A stretch of DNA of 64,000 bases from Bradyrhizobium sp. MOS003 (GCF_003020125.1 NZ_PYFW01000001.1:930001-994000), one strand, 5' to 3'. Numbered from the stretch's first letter, positions 34,049 through 43,294 are shown. Made by a program: numbers and translations. The notes: generated by a model not told the origin, from the letters alone.

Positions 34049-34132
34049 CGTCATGCCCGGGCTCGTCCGGGCAGCCACGTTCTTTGTGCCGCCCGCAAGA
34101 CGTGGATGGCCTGGACAAACCCGGCCATGACG
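34049..34132. repeat. palindromic repeat, family B
   Basis: CGTCATGCCCGGGCTCGTCC ... GGACAAACCCGGCCATGACG, arms facing each other around GCAGCCACG/CGTGGATGG. It is a diverged copy of the 27163-27244 element, between the two tandem LprI-like genes. Confidence 0.75.
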
Positions 34133-34212
34133 GCGTGGACACAAGCGATTTTGAACCCATCCTCTTTCTGCCGCGACAATGGTGAGAACCCGACGCCACG
34201 GAGCCCTATGCC

Positions 34213-35598
34213 ATGTGCGGCACGCATTCTTCCGCGCAAGCGCCTTCGCTTGAGAAAACCTCGCTTCGCGCCTTTCTTCTCGGGGCTGCAATGAGCCTCG
34301 TCCTTGCAGCTCCCGCCTTGGCGGGCACCGATTGCGTCATGGGCGGCAAGGCTGCTCCTGCGGAGCTGATCCCGGCTTGCAGCACCATCATCGACCAGGC
34401 CTCGAACCCAGGGTCCGACCGCGCCGCGGCGCTGCTGGTTCGTGCCGACGCCCATGCCCGCACCTCGGGCGGCCTTACGCAAGCCTTGCGGGACATCGAC
34501 CGGGCCATTGCGCTCGACGGCAGGAATGCAAAGGCGTGGCGCCTGCGCGGCGACCTCCTGCGCGAGGCCGGTGGCGACCTCAATCGTGCGGCGGCCGACC
34601 TCAGCAAGGCGATCGAACTCGATCCGCAGGATGCGGAAGCCTACGAACTGCGCGGTGTCGTCTACACCACCCAGCGCAGGCTCGATCGTGCGCTCGCCGA
34701 TTACGACCAGGCGATCAAGCTGAAGCCGGATGATGCGCAGGCATGGTCAGACCGCGGCGTGAACTACTATCTCGGTGGCGACAACGAGAATGCGATCAAG
34801 GATCTCAGCGAGGCGCTGCGGCTCGATCCCAACCGTCCCCGCACCTACACCAACCGCGGCGCCGCATACAAGAAGCTCGGCCAGCTCGACAAGGCCGTGG
34901 CCGACGACGGCGAGGCGATCAGGCTCGATCCGAAGGTCCCCGAATACTTTGACAATCGCGGGCTCACCTATGCCGCGATGAAAGAGTACGACAAGGCGAT
35001 CGCCGATTACGACCAGGCGCTGCGCCTGGCGCCCCGGCCGAACTTCTTCACCAATCGCGGCGATTCCTACCAGTTCAAGGGTGAGCTCGGAGCCGCGCTC
35101 GGTGATTACGACGCTGCACTGAGGTTAGATCCCAATTTCGCGCTGACCTACAACAACCGCGCCGTGCTCTACAAGAAGATGGGCGAGCGCAAGAAGGCGC
35201 TGGCCGACTACGAGACGGCGCTCAAGCTCGATCCCGGCAACGAGAACGCTGCCAACGGCCGCCGCAGCATGATCGCGGAGATCGCGAAATTCGGAGATGA
35301 GCCGCTGCGCCCTCTCGCGGCCGCCTCCGGCAATGGCCCATCCTTCGCATGTGCGACGGCCAAACGCGAGGTCGAGAAGGTGATCTGCGCCGATCCGCAA
35401 CTCGGCATGCTCGACCGCCAGATCGCCGAGACTTACGAGCGTGCGCTGAAATCGGCGAGCAAGCGCTCGGCCAGCGAGTTGCGCAAGAGCCAGCGCGATT
35501 TCCTCAGCCTCCGCAACGCCAGCTTCGGTCGCCCGGGCTACGACCTGAAGAAGGTCATGCAGGAGCGGTTGCAGAAGCTGAATGCGACGGAGAGTTGA
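34213..35598 (+). CDS. secreted TPR protein with LprI-like C-terminal domain (paralogue)
   Basis: A 461-residue paralogue of the preceding gene product. An N-terminal signal (the region to residue 38, ending PALA) is followed by a long array of about eight TPR units (approx. 90-360), each with the AIxLDPxxxxAxxNRG pattern, and a C-terminal LprI-type domain (370-455) with FACATAKREVEKVICADPQLGMLDRQI. The TPR array serves as a protein interaction scaffold in the periplasm. ATG 34213 gives a long n-region to the signal; an internal ATG (residue 27) is an alternative. The TPR/LprI fusion is shared with the neighbour, so a tandem duplication with TPR expansion is likely. Confidence 0.85.
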   Translation: MCGTHSSAQAPSLEKTSLRAFLLGAAMSLVLAAPALAGTDCVMGGKAAPAELIPACSTIIDQASNPGSDRAAALLVRADAHARTSGGLTQALRDIDRAIALDGRNAKAWRLRGDLLREAGGDLNRAAADLSKAIELDPQDAEAYELRGVVYTTQRRLDRALADYDQAIKLKPDDAQAWSDRGVNYYLGGDNENAIKDLSEALRLDPNRPRTYTNRGAAYKKLGQLDKAVADDGEAIRLDPKVPEYFDNRGLTYAAMKEYDKAIADYDQALRLAPRPNFFTNRGDSYQFKGELGAALGDYDAALRLDPNFALTYNNRAVLYKKMGERKKALADYETALKLDPGNENAANGRRSMIAEIAKFGDEPLRPLAAASGNGPSFACATAKREVEKVICADPQLGMLDRQIAETYERALKSASKRSASELRKSQRDFLSLRNASFGRPGYDLKKVMQERLQKLNATES

Positions 35599-35868
35599 GG
35601 CGGGCTCTTCGCCTCTCCCCGCCTGCCGGGTGAGCGGCTTCTCCGCGAGTCCAGCTCCTACCGTGATTGCGGATGCAGCCCCTCAGCCCGACCCTCTCCC
35701 AGCAAGAACGGGGAGAGGGAGAAAACCCATCCTTTTCAGCTTGAACCGCGGCCCGTTCCCGGGAAAATAGCCCCCAACAAGGCCGGCGATTGATCCTGGT
35801 CATGGCGGGGCGCCTGTCCTGCCACAAGGTTCAGGGCACAGGCGAATAAAGGGACGGGGAGCGCGGGA

Positions 35869-37779
35869 ATGAACGCCGACGGTAAAAGTCGTTATCACGA
35901 AGTCCATGCGCGCTCGCTGGCCGATCCCGAGGGCTTCTGGGCAGAGGCGGCGAAAGAGATCGACTGGATCGAGCCGCCGAAGACGATCTTCGATCCTTCG
36001 CAGGGAATCTACGGCCGCTGGTTCGCCGGCGGTGTCGTCAATACCTGCTACAACGCGCTCGATCGCCATGTCGAAGGCGGCCGTGCCAAGCAAGTCGCGC
36101 TGATCCATGATTCGCCGCTGGCGGGCAGCGTCACCAAACTCACCTATGCCGAATTGCTGCACGAGGTTCAGGCGCTTGGCGCCATCATGCAGGATTTCGG
36201 CGTCGCCAAGGGCGATCGCGTCATCCTCTATATGCCGATGGTACCGGAGGCCGTGGTCGCGATGCTCGCCTGCGCGCGCATCGGTGCGGTGCACTCCGTG
36301 GTGTTCGGCGGCTTTGCGGCGAAGGAGCTTGCCACCCGCATCGACGACGCGCAGCCGAAACTCATCCTCTCGGCAAGCTGCGGCATCGAGCCCGGCCGCA
36401 TCGTGCAGTACAAGCCGCTGCTCGACGAGGCGATCAAGCTTGCCGGCAGCAAGCCGAAGGCCTGCATCGTGCTGCAACGTCCGCAGCTCACTTGCGACAT
36501 GACCCCGGGCCGGGACTATGATTGGGCGAGCCTGCGCCGCAAGGCGATGAACGACGGCAAAAAGGCGCCCTGCGTACCTGTCGCGGCCACCGATCCGCTC
36601 TACATCCTCTACACCTCCGGCACCACGGGCGTCCCGAAGGGCGTCGTGCGAGACAATGGCGGCCATCTCGTCGCGGTGAAATGGTCGATGTTCAACCTCT
36701 ATGGCGTCAAGCCCGGCGAGGTGTGGTGGTGCGGCTCCGACATCGGCTGGGTGGTCGGCCACAGCTACATCGTCTACGGCCCGCTGCTGCATGGCGCGAC
36801 GACGATCATGTACGAAGGCAAGCCCGTCGGCACGCCTGATGCCGGTGCATTCTGGCGCGTGATCGCCGAGCACAAGGCGGTCGCGTTCTTCACCGCGCCG
36901 ACAGCTTTCCGCGCGATCCGGAAAGACGATCCGGAAGGAAAGTTCATCCGGCAATACGACCTGTCGAAATTCCGCACCCTGTTCCTCGCCGGCGAGCGGG
37001 CCGATCCGCCGACCGTCGAATGGGCGGAGCAGCAGCTGAAGGTGCCGGTGATCGACCATTGGTGGCAGACCGAAACCGGCTGGTGCATTGCCGGCAACCC
37101 GGTCGGGCTCGGCATGCTGCCGGTGAAGCACGGCTCGCCGACGGTGCCGATGCCGGGTTACCAGGTCGACGTGGTCGACGAGGCGGCGAAGCCGGTGGGA
37201 CCCAACACCATGGGCTCGATCGTCATCAAGCTGCCGATGCCGCCGGGTTGTCTGCCGACGCTGTGGAATCAGGACGAGCGCTTCAGGGAGGCTTATCTCA
37301 GCGAATTCCCCGGCTACTACAAAACCTCCGATGCCGGCTACAAGGACGAGGACGGCTATGTCTTCGTCATGGGCCGCACCGACGACATCATCAACGTCGC
37401 CGGCCATCGGCTCTCCACCGGCGGCATGGAGGAGATCCTGGCCTCGCATCCCGACGTCGCCGAATGCGCCGTGCTCGGCGTCAAGGACGCGATCAAGGGC
37501 GAAGTGCCCTGCGGCTTCCTGGTGCTCAAGACCGGCGTGAAGCGTGCGCCCGCCGAGATCGAGAAGGAGATCGTCGCGCTGGTGCGCGATAAGCTCGGCC
37601 CGGTCGCGGCCTTCAAGCTCGCCATCACCGTCGGCCGCCTGCCCAAGACGCGCTCCGGCAAGATCTTGCGCGGCACCATTAAGAAGATCGCCGACGGCGA
37701 TAGCTGGACCATGCCGGCGACGATCGAGGATCCCAAGGCGCTCGACGAGATCGGGGAGGCGCTGAAGGGACGGGTGTGA
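35869..37779 (+). CDS. prpE: propionyl-CoA synthetase-type acyl-CoA ligase (PrpE-like)
   Basis: A 636-residue ANL ligase of the acetyl/propionyl-CoA synthetase group. The P-loop YTSGTTGVPKG is at 248-258, WWQTETGW supplies the substrate-site segment and SGKILRGTIKKI near residue 595 carries the catalytic lysine (also a likely acetylation site). The N-terminus, WIEPPKTIFDPSQGIYGRWFAGG, resembles propionate-specific PrpE rather than AcsA. Without a 2-methylcitrate operon nearby, the substrate could be propionate or another short acid. GGGGAG precedes the ATG. The preceding gap (35599-35868) has no recognisable gene. Confidence 0.9.
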   Translation: MNADGKSRYHEVHARSLADPEGFWAEAAKEIDWIEPPKTIFDPSQGIYGRWFAGGVVNTCYNALDRHVEGGRAKQVALIHDSPLAGSVTKLTYAELLHEVQALGAIMQDFGVAKGDRVILYMPMVPEAVVAMLACARIGAVHSVVFGGFAAKELATRIDDAQPKLILSASCGIEPGRIVQYKPLLDEAIKLAGSKPKACIVLQRPQLTCDMTPGRDYDWASLRRKAMNDGKKAPCVPVAATDPLYILYTSGTTGVPKGVVRDNGGHLVAVKWSMFNLYGVKPGEVWWCGSDIGWVVGHSYIVYGPLLHGATTIMYEGKPVGTPDAGAFWRVIAEHKAVAFFTAPTAFRAIRKDDPEGKFIRQYDLSKFRTLFLAGERADPPTVEWAEQQLKVPVIDHWWQTETGWCIAGNPVGLGMLPVKHGSPTVPMPGYQVDVVDEAAKPVGPNTMGSIVIKLPMPPGCLPTLWNQDERFREAYLSEFPGYYKTSDAGYKDEDGYVFVMGRTDDIINVAGHRLSTGGMEEILASHPDVAECAVLGVKDAIKGEVPCGFLVLKTGVKRAPAEIEKEIVALVRDKLGPVAAFKLAITVGRLPKTRSGKILRGTIKKIADGDSWTMPATIEDPKALDEIGEALKGRV

Positions 37780-37790
37780 CGTGCTCTCTG

Positions 37791-37878
37791 TCATGCCCGG
37801 GCTTGACCCGGGCATCCATTAATGGGCAAGCAACTGCCTTGATTTCGATGGATTGCCGGGGCAAGCCCGGCAATGACG
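37791..37878. repeat. palindromic repeat, family B
   Basis: TCATGCCCGGGCTTGACCCG (37791-37810) and its complement CGGGGCAAGCCCGGCAATGA (37857-37876) form imperfect arms, with ATCCAT/ATGGAT next inside. It falls in the gap between the PrpE-like gene and a lipoprotein gene. Confidence 0.85.
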
Positions 37879-37897
37879 AATGAGACAGGACCAACCG

Positions 37898-38164
37898 ATG
37901 TCAGCCAAGCTCGCGCAGTACGGGGCCATCTCCCTGCTCGCCATTGCTCTCTCCGCCTGCTCCGCGCGCTATCAGACGCCGGTGGCGGTGGGTGGTGACG
38001 ATGACGATGCGGTCTGCCTGAGCCGGGGCAATGCGCAGGGCTCGCCGGAATACGTGGCCTGCCGCAAGGACCGCGACGTCCAGCGCAACGCCGCCACCGC
38101 CCGTGCCGACCGCCGCCAGCGCGACCTCGGCGAATACATGCTGAACCATCCCGATCGGCCCTGA
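37898..38164 (+). CDS. small lipoprotein
   Basis: An 88-residue protein with a lipobox at the end of its signal peptide (LLAIALSAC), so Cys20 should be lipidated. The mature part has an acidic stretch (GGDDDDAV) and two cysteines in AVCLSRG and VACRKD. No domain recognised. ATG 37898 is used. It follows a repeat element and precedes the ompW gene with its own regulatory region. Location is probably the outer membrane inner face or periplasm. Confidence 0.75.
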   Translation: MSAKLAQYGAISLLAIALSACSARYQTPVAVGGDDDDAVCLSRGNAQGSPEYVACRKDRDVQRNAATARADRRQRDLGEYMLNHPDRP

Positions 38165-38255
38165 TATCGGACGCGGTATCATCCTGCATCTTCACGCGCA
38201 TCGGTCGTGACAGATCTGCAACGCCGCGGTCAAATCGTGACGCGTTTCGCCCGAT

Positions 38256-38269
38256 TTGATCGGCATCAA
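38256..38269 (+). promoter_or_regulatory. FNR/FixK-type box upstream of the ompW-like gene
   Basis: TTGAT-CGGC-ATCAA is a perfect match to the FNR/FixK2 consensus TTGAT-N4-ATCAA. The box is centred about 83 bases before the start codon, compatible with activation from a class II site (transcript starting near 38304). In Bradyrhizobium FixK2 activates micro-oxic genes. Confidence 0.7.
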
Positions 38270-38345
38270 ATCCTCAGCCGCCCCCTTTCTGCTCAGACGC
38301 TCATATCGCGCAACGACGCGCGGAAGATGGCTGAAGGGGACTACA

Positions 38346-39092
38346 ATGCAGAGAACGACAAGAAACCTGGCGCGGCTTGCGACGGTCGGCGCGATGCTCG
38401 CGGGCACTTTTGCATCGGTGCAGGCTGCCGATTTGCCGGTTTACAAGAAGGCGCCGCCGCCGGTGGAGGCGTTCAATCCGTGGATGGTGCGTCTGCGCGT
38501 GCTCGGCGTGCTGCCGGATGGCGGTGGCTCAACCGTCAATGTGGCGGGCGTTCCCTCGCTGTCCTCGCCGAATTCCGGCCTCTCGATCAGCGACCAGGTC
38601 GTCCCCGAGCTCGACATCAGCTACTTCTTCACCAAGAACATCGCGGCCGAACTGATCCTCGGCGTGACTCGGCACTCGATCAGCGGCACCGGCTCGCTCG
38701 CGAATTTGCCGATCGGCAAGACCACGCTGCTGCCGCCGACGCTGACGCTGCAATATCACTTCGACCAGTTCGGCGCATTCAAGCCGTATGTCGGCGCCGG
38801 CGTGAACTACACCGTGTTCTTCAACAATTCCGCGTCCAATACGCCTGCCGCAATCGTCGGTCCGCCCGCGATTGTCGCCACCACCACCAATTTGCATGTC
38901 AGCAACGCCTGGGGCGGCGCCGTGCAGTTCGGCTTCGACTACATGATCGACCGCCATTGGGGTCTCAACGTCGACGTCAAGAAGCTCTGGCTGCGTCCGG
39001 ATTACAGCGCCACCGTCTCCGGCCTGCCGGTCACCGGCACCGCGCATATCGATCCGTGGCTGGTCGGCGCGGGCGTGACGTACAAGTTCTGA
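38346..39092 (+). CDS. ompW: OmpW-family outer-membrane protein
   Basis: A 248-residue beta-barrel precursor. Signal peptide 1-27 ends SVQA; the mature chain has the OmpW features FNPWMVRLRVLGVLPDG, an internal SDQVVPELDISYFFTKNIAAELILG stretch and a C-terminal aromatic residue (YKF). OmpW barrels pass small hydrophobic molecules across the outer membrane. ATG 38346 is chosen, as the 30 codons upstream carry no signal. The upstream FNR/FixK box suggests induction in low oxygen, which is known for E. coli ompW. A 3 x 15-bp tandem repeat and a terminator follow. Confidence 0.92.
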   Translation: MQRTTRNLARLATVGAMLAGTFASVQAADLPVYKKAPPPVEAFNPWMVRLRVLGVLPDGGGSTVNVAGVPSLSSPNSGLSISDQVVPELDISYFFTKNIAAELILGVTRHSISGTGSLANLPIGKTTLLPPTLTLQYHFDQFGAFKPYVGAGVNYTVFFNNSASNTPAAIVGPPAIVATTTNLHVSNAWGGAVQFGFDYMIDRHWGLNVDVKKLWLRPDYSATVSGLPVTGTAHIDPWLVGAGVTYKF

Positions 39093-39129
39093 TGCTGAGG
39101 CGGGACGCGCTGCGTCCCGACGAGGCCAA

Positions 39130-39174
39130 GGCTACAAGACAAAAGGCTACAAGACAAAAGGCCACAAGACAAAA
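39130..39174 (+). repeat. 3 x 15-bp tandem repeat (GGCTACAAGACAAAA)
   Basis: Two exact copies and a third with one change (T to C), lying between the ompW stop and the terminator hairpin. It is transcribed but untranslated. Confidence 0.9.
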
Positions 39175-39199
39175 CGCGGCGGGTTTTCCCGCCGCGTTT
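39172..39199. terminator. bidirectional terminator between ompW and trcR
   Basis: A perfect 12-bp stem AAACGCGGCGGG (39172-39183)/CCCGCCGCGTTT (39188-39199) with a TTTT loop. The A and T ends allow termination in both directions, as expected between convergent genes. It overlaps the last three bases of the tandem repeat. Confidence 0.88.
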
Positions 39200-39233
39200 C
39201 AAATTGTGTTCGATCGCGAACGACGAGCGGAGC

Positions 39234-39929
39234 TTACTGCTCCTCGTCTTCCTGCTTCTTGCCGCCGAGCGTCTTCAGCTTGGCGAACACGGCGTCGAGG
39301 TTGAGGTCGTCGCTCGATCGCTCGGCCGGCTCGAACTCGTCCTTCTTGGTGGTCTCGGACGCCGGGAGCAGGGTGGCGCCGCCATAGGCTGTGTCGATCG
39401 GCTTCTCCTTGGCGGCGCGCGCCACCTCGAAATCGAGCTCGATCTGCGAGCAGAGACCAAGGGTAACGGGGTCGATCGGGGTCAGCTGGGAGGTGTTCCA
39501 GTGGGTCCGGTCCCGCACGCTCGCGATGGTGCTCTTGGTGGTGCCGACCAGGCGCATGATCTGGGCGTCTTTGAGCTCGGCATGGTTGCGCAGCAGCCAG
39601 AGGATGGCGCTCGGACGCTCATGGCGGCGCGAGACCGGGGTGTAGCGCGGGCCCTTGCGCTTGGGCTGGGGCGGCAACACGACCTTGCTCTCCTGCAGGC
39701 GGAGCCGGTAATCCGGGTTCTTCTCGCCCTTTTCGATCTCCTCGCGGGTCAGCTGGCCGTTGGAGAGGGGATCCATGCCTTTGATGCCCTGGGCAGCATC
39801 GCCGTCGGCGATCGCGCGCACCTCGAGGGGATGCATCTTGGTGAAATCGGCGACCTGGTCAAAGGTCAGCGCGGTGTTGTCGAGCAGCCAGACGGCGGTC
39901 GCCTTGGGCATCAGAGGTGCGTTGCTCAT
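39234..39929 (-). CDS. trcR: cell-cycle transcriptional regulator TrcR (DUF1013)
   Basis: A 231-residue DUF1013 protein, currently named TrcR. The conserved N-terminal part has PKATAVWLLDNTALTFDQVADF and the central RLVGTTKSTIASVRDRTHWN, probably a helix-turn-helix; the C-terminus is acidic (KKQEDEEQ). These proteins are nearly universal in Alphaproteobacteria and are associated with cell-cycle control. ATG 39929 is preferred, as 18 upstream codons lack conservation. It is divergent from ispH, with a 243-base gap holding a probable promoter on each strand. Confidence 0.9.
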   Translation of the reverse strand: MSNAPLMPKATAVWLLDNTALTFDQVADFTKMHPLEVRAIADGDAAQGIKGMDPLSNGQLTREEIEKGEKNPDYRLRLQESKVVLPPQPKRKGPRYTPVSRRHERPSAILWLLRNHAELKDAQIMRLVGTTKSTIASVRDRTHWNTSQLTPIDPVTLGLCSQIELDFEVARAAKEKPIDTAYGGATLLPASETTKKDEFEPAERSSDDLNLDAVFAKLKTLGGKKQEDEEQ

Positions 39930-40006
39930 GGCAAATCTCCTTTGTGCTTCGCCCACCCCTCTGGAGGCGAAGCCGGTGGTCATCAGCGATGACTGGGAAT
40001 TCGCGC

Positions 40007-40036
40007 TATATAAGCCCGGAGGGGGTAGCCACGCAA
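40007..40036 (-). promoter_or_regulatory. possible sigma-70 promoter of trcR
   Basis: Minus strand TTGCGT (40036-40031), 18 bases, TATATA (40012-40007), leaving a leader of about 70 bases before ATG 39929. Each half is close to consensus but the match is by eye. Confidence 0.35.
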
Positions 40037-40172
40037 TGGTTCTGCTATAGATAGTGCCTTGACAGCGCCCGAAAGGGAGCCCAATTCCCTGTAAGCCCGT
40101 ACCTAAGCCCTATTCAATCCATCGACCGCTTCCCGCCCATTTGGCGAGGTGATTCGGTCCCGAGATCGCTCA

Positions 40173-41141
40173 ATGTCAGCCAAACCAGACCTCAAGATCG
40201 TGCTTTGTTCTCCCCGTGGCTTCTGCGCCGGGGTGGTCCGGGCGATCGACACCGTGGAACGGGCGCTCGATAAGTACGGCGCGCCCGTCTACGTTCGCCA
40301 TGAGATTGTGCACAACAAGTATGTCGTCGACGGGTTGAAGAAGAAGGGCGCGATCTTCGTCGAGGAGCTCGCCGAAATCCCGGAAAACACCTCCGCGCCG
40401 GTGGTGTTCTCGGCCCACGGCGTGCCGAAGTCGGTTCCGGCCGACGCCCAGTCACGCAATCTGTTCTCGCTGGATGCGACCTGCCCGCTGGTGACCAAGG
40501 TCCACCGCGAGGCCGCGATCCACTTCAAGCGCGGCCGCGAGATCTTCCTGATCGGCCACTCCCATCACCCCGAGGTGGTCGGCACGCTCGGCCAGCTTCC
40601 GACCGGCGCCGTGACCCTGATCGAGACCGCCGAGGACGCCAAGACCATTTCCCCGAAGGACCCCAACAACCTCGCCTTCGTGACCCAGACCACGCTGTCG
40701 ATCGACGACACCGCGGAGATCGTGGCGCTGCTCAAGGAGCGCTTCCCGAACATCAACGGCCCGCACAAGGAAGACATCTGCTACGCCACCACCAACCGCC
40801 AGCTCGCGGTGAAGAAGGTGGCGCCGGTGGTCGACGCGCTCATCGTCGTCGGTGCCCCCAATTCGTCGAACTCGCAGCGCCTGCGTGAGGTTGCCGAGCG
40901 CGAAGGTTGCAAGATCGCAGTGCTGGCGCAGCGGGCGGCCGACCTCGACTGGGAGCGGTTCAGCAACATCTCGAGCCTCGGCATCACCGCGGGCGCTTCG
41001 GCCCCGGAAGTGATCGTCGAGGAGATCATGGATGCTTTCGCCGAGCGCTACACGCTGCATGTGGAGACGGTCTCGGCCGCGGAAGAGAACGAGTTCTTCC
41101 CGCTGCCGCGCCAGGTGCGCCCTGAAGCTGCCGCCGAGTAG
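40173..41141 (+). CDS. ispH: 4-hydroxy-3-methylbut-2-enyl diphosphate reductase
   Basis: The last enzyme of the MEP isoprenoid pathway, a 322-residue [4Fe-4S] protein that reduces HMBPP to IPP and DMAPP. The three cluster cysteines are Cys18 (GFCAGV), Cys104 (DATCPLVTK) and Cys203 ([10 protein letters not shown]). The diphosphate-binding SSNS segment (231-234) and His132-Pro133-Glu134 near the active site are also visible. ATG 40173 is chosen, as the eight preceding codons are outside the family. The homoserine kinase and RNase HI genes follow directly, and the three genes look like an operon. Confidence 0.96.
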   Translation: MSAKPDLKIVLCSPRGFCAGVVRAIDTVERALDKYGAPVYVRHEIVHNKYVVDGLKKKGAIFVEELAEIPENTSAPVVFSAHGVPKSVPADAQSRNLFSLDATCPLVTKVHREAAIHFKRGREIFLIGHSHHPEVVGTLGQLPTGAVTLIETAEDAKTISPKDPNNLAFVTQTTLSIDDTAEIVALLKERFPNINGPHKEDICYATTNRQLAVKKVAPVVDALIVVGAPNSSNSQRLREVAEREGCKIAVLAQRAADLDWERFSNISSLGITAGASAPEVIVEEIMDAFAERYTLHVETVSAAEENEFFPLPRQVRPEAAAE

Positions 41142-41147
41142 ACTTTT

Positions 41148-42131
41148 ATGGCGGTCTACACCGACGTTGCCGCCGACGAACTTGCGGATTTCCTGAAGCA
41201 ATACGATCTCGGCGAGTTGCTCTCCTACAAGGGCATCGCCGAGGGCGTCGAGAATTCCAACTTCCTGCTGCACACCACCGAGGGATCGTTCATCCTCACG
41301 CTCTACGAGAAGCGAGTGGCGAAGAACGATCTGCCGTTCTTCCTCGCGCTGATGACGCACCTCGCCGAGCACGGCGTCAATTGTCCGCTGCCGGTGAAGG
41401 CGAAAGACGGCGAGGCGCTGCGCGAATTGTCGGGCCGGCCGGCTGCGATCATTACCTTTCTCGAAGGTGTCTGGCCGCGCAAGCCGAACGCGGCCCATTG
41501 TGCCGGCGTCGGCGAAGGGCTGGCCCGAATGCATCTGGCCGGCGCCAATTTCGCGATCAAGCGCGCCAATGCACTCTCGGTCGCGGGCTGGCGGCCGCTG
41601 TTCGATGCGGCGTCAAACCGTGCCGACGAAGTGCAGCCGGGCCTGCGCGCGTTCCTAGCGACCGAACTCGATTATCTCTCCAGCGCCGTCTGGCCGGATA
41701 ATCTGCCCGAAGGCGTGATCCACGCGGACCTGTTCAACGACAACGTCTTCTTTCTCGGTGACAAGCTTTCGGGGATCATCGACTTCACTTTCGCCTGCAA
41801 CGATATGCTGGCCTATGACGTCGCGATCTGCCTCAACGCCTGGTGCTTCGAGCCCGATCATTCCTTCAACGTCACCAAGGCGCGCGCCTTCCTCAACGCC
41901 TATGGCCGCGTGCGAAAGCTCTCCGACGCGGAAGAGGCTGCGCTGCCGCTGCTGGCGCGCGGTGCTGCGATCCGCTTCCTGCTGACGCGGCTGGTCGACT
42001 GGCTCAACGTGCCCGAAGGCGCGCTGGTCAAGCCGAAGGATCCGCTGGAATATGTCCGTAAGCTGCGCTTCCACCAGAGCGTAACGAGCGTACGCGATTA
42101 TGGGCTGATGCCGTCGGGGCTAGTGGCGTGA
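41148..42131 (+). CDS. thrB: homoserine kinase (ThrB, aminoglycoside-phosphotransferase fold)
   Basis: A 327-residue homoserine kinase of the APH-fold type found in alphaproteobacteria, which phosphorylates homoserine in threonine synthesis. The motif [13 protein letters not shown] is the catalytic loop (HxDxxxxN), followed by [20 protein letters not shown] with the metal-binding DF. The N-terminal [25 protein letters not shown] is typical of ThrB. It starts 6 bases after the ispH stop and overlaps rnhA by 4 bases (GTGA), so translation is coupled. No other threonine genes are in the window. Confidence 0.94.
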   Translation: MAVYTDVAADELADFLKQYDLGELLSYKGIAEGVENSNFLLHTTEGSFILTLYEKRVAKNDLPFFLALMTHLAEHGVNCPLPVKAKDGEALRELSGRPAAIITFLEGVWPRKPNAAHCAGVGEGLARMHLAGANFAIKRANALSVAGWRPLFDAASNRADEVQPGLRAFLATELDYLSSAVWPDNLPEGVIHADLFNDNVFFLGDKLSGIIDFTFACNDMLAYDVAICLNAWCFEPDHSFNVTKARAFLNAYGRVRKLSDAEEAALPLLARGAAIRFLLTRLVDWLNVPEGALVKPKDPLEYVRKLRFHQSVTSVRDYGLMPSGLVA

Positions 42132-42592
42132 GCGAGCTTCCCAATGTCACGATCTATACCGACGGCGCCTGCTCGGGAAATCCTGGGCCGGGCGGCTGGG
42201 GCGCGATCCTCAAGTTCGGCGACAAGGAAAAAGAGCTGAACGGCGGCGAGCGCCACACCACCAACAACCAGATGGAGCTGATGGCGGCGATCTCCGCGCT
42301 CGAAGCGCTGAAGAAGCCGTGCACGGTCGATCTCTACACCGACAGCCAGTATGTCCGGCAGGGCATCACCGGCTGGATCCACGGCTGGAAGCGCAACGGC
42401 TGGCGCACCGCCGACAAGAAGCCGGTGAAGAATGTCGAGCTATGGCAGAGGCTTGATGCAGCGCTGAAGGCGCACGAGGTGCGCTGGCACTGGGTCAAGG
42501 GCCATGCCGGCCATCCCGAGAACGAGCGCGCGGATCAGCTGGCGCGCGACGGGATCGTGAAGGCAAGGACGCAAGCGCGGGTGACGGAGTAG
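42128..42592 (+). CDS. rnhA: ribonuclease HI
   Basis: A 154-residue RNase HI, which cuts the RNA strand of RNA-DNA hybrids. The catalytic acids are Asp12 ([10 protein letters not shown]), Glu50, Asp72 (YTDSQYV) and Asp136, with His126 in [12 protein letters not shown]. The start GTG 42128 overlaps the thrB stop. It is full-length and unremarkable. A long palindromic repeat begins 2 bases after its stop, which may terminate the ispH-thrB-rnhA message. Confidence 0.97.
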   Translation: MSELPNVTIYTDGACSGNPGPGGWGAILKFGDKEKELNGGERHTTNNQMELMAAISALEALKKPCTVDLYTDSQYVRQGITGWIHGWKRNGWRTADKKPVKNVELWQRLDAALKAHEVRWHWVKGHAGHPENERADQLARDGIVKARTQARVTE

Positions 42593-42594
42593 GT

Positions 42595-42695
42595 GTCATT
42601 CCGGGGCGCCCGAAGGGCGAGCCCGGAATCCATTTCTCTACAAGTTCTGAGGAGAGATGGATTCCGGGCTCGCGCTGCGCGCGCCCCGGAATGAC
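42595..42695. repeat. palindromic repeat, GTCATTCCGGGGCGC type
   Basis: The arms GTCATTCCGGGGCGC (42595-42609) and GCGCCCCGGAATGAC (42681-42695) are perfect complements. Inner arms GAGCCCGGAATCCAT/ATGGATTCCGGGCTC are also perfect. It lies in the 110-base gap between the convergent rnhA and peroxiredoxin genes and probably acts as a terminator-like element. Confidence 0.9.
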
Positions 42696-42702
42696 GAAAA
42701 CC

Positions 42703-43188
42703 TTACAGCTGCCCCAGCAGCGTATCGCCGCCGGAGACCTCGACCTTGCCGGGCATCGCCTCGAGGTTCAGCTTCTTCACCACGCCGTCCTCGACCAGCA
42801 TCGAATAGCGCTTGGAGCGGATGCCGAGGCCGTTGGCAGAGGCGTCGAGCTCCATGCCGATCGCCTTGGTGAACTCGGCATTGCCGTCGGCGAGGAAGAT
42901 GGCCTCGTCGCGCTGGTCGGTGTCGCGCTTCCAGGCGTTCATGACGAAGGCGTCGTTGACGGACACGATGGCGATGCTGTCGACGCCCTTGTCCTTCAGG
43001 GCGTAGGCGTTGAGGAAGATGCTCGGCAGATGCATCTTGTGGCAGGTGCCGGTGTAGGCGCCGGGCACGGCGAACAGCGCCACCTTCTTGCCCTTGAAGA
43101 TGTCGTCGGTGGTCTTCACCTGCGGGCCTTCCGCCGTCATCACGCGGAATTTCGCCTCGGGCAGCTTGTCGCCAGTCTGGATCGCCAT
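42703..43188 (-). CDS. peroxiredoxin (Prx5 type)
   Basis: A 161-residue peroxiredoxin that reduces peroxides. The active-site motif VPGAYTGTCHKMHLP places the peroxidatic cysteine at Cys49, within the PxxxTxxC pattern of the Prx5/AhpC-TSA family. The resolving cysteine is not evident, so it is probably 1-Cys and depends on glutathione/glutaredoxin. ATG 43188 begins the family core; 27 codons upstream are omitted. The next gene on the same strand, DUF924, ends about 106 bases before it. Confidence 0.94.
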   Translation of the reverse strand: MAIQTGDKLPEAKFRVMTAEGPQVKTTDDIFKGKKVALFAVPGAYTGTCHKMHLPSIFLNAYALKDKGVDSIAIVSVNDAFVMNAWKRDTDQRDEAIFLADGNAEFTKAIGMELDASANGLGIRSKRYSMLVEDGVVKKLNLEAMPGKVEVSGGDTLLGQL

Positions 43189-43294
43189 CGTCAGTCTCCC
43201 TGAATATCGATCCCGCTTTTTAGACCGTGCGGCGGGCCTGCACAATATTGCCGGCGGGCAAAGCGGCATCGCCGTCGCCTTTCACCGGGATGAC

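Noticed and set aside
35800..37815. Minus-strand open frame of 671 codons
   Set aside because: Antisense to the PrpE-like ligase; no motif and low-complexity composition.
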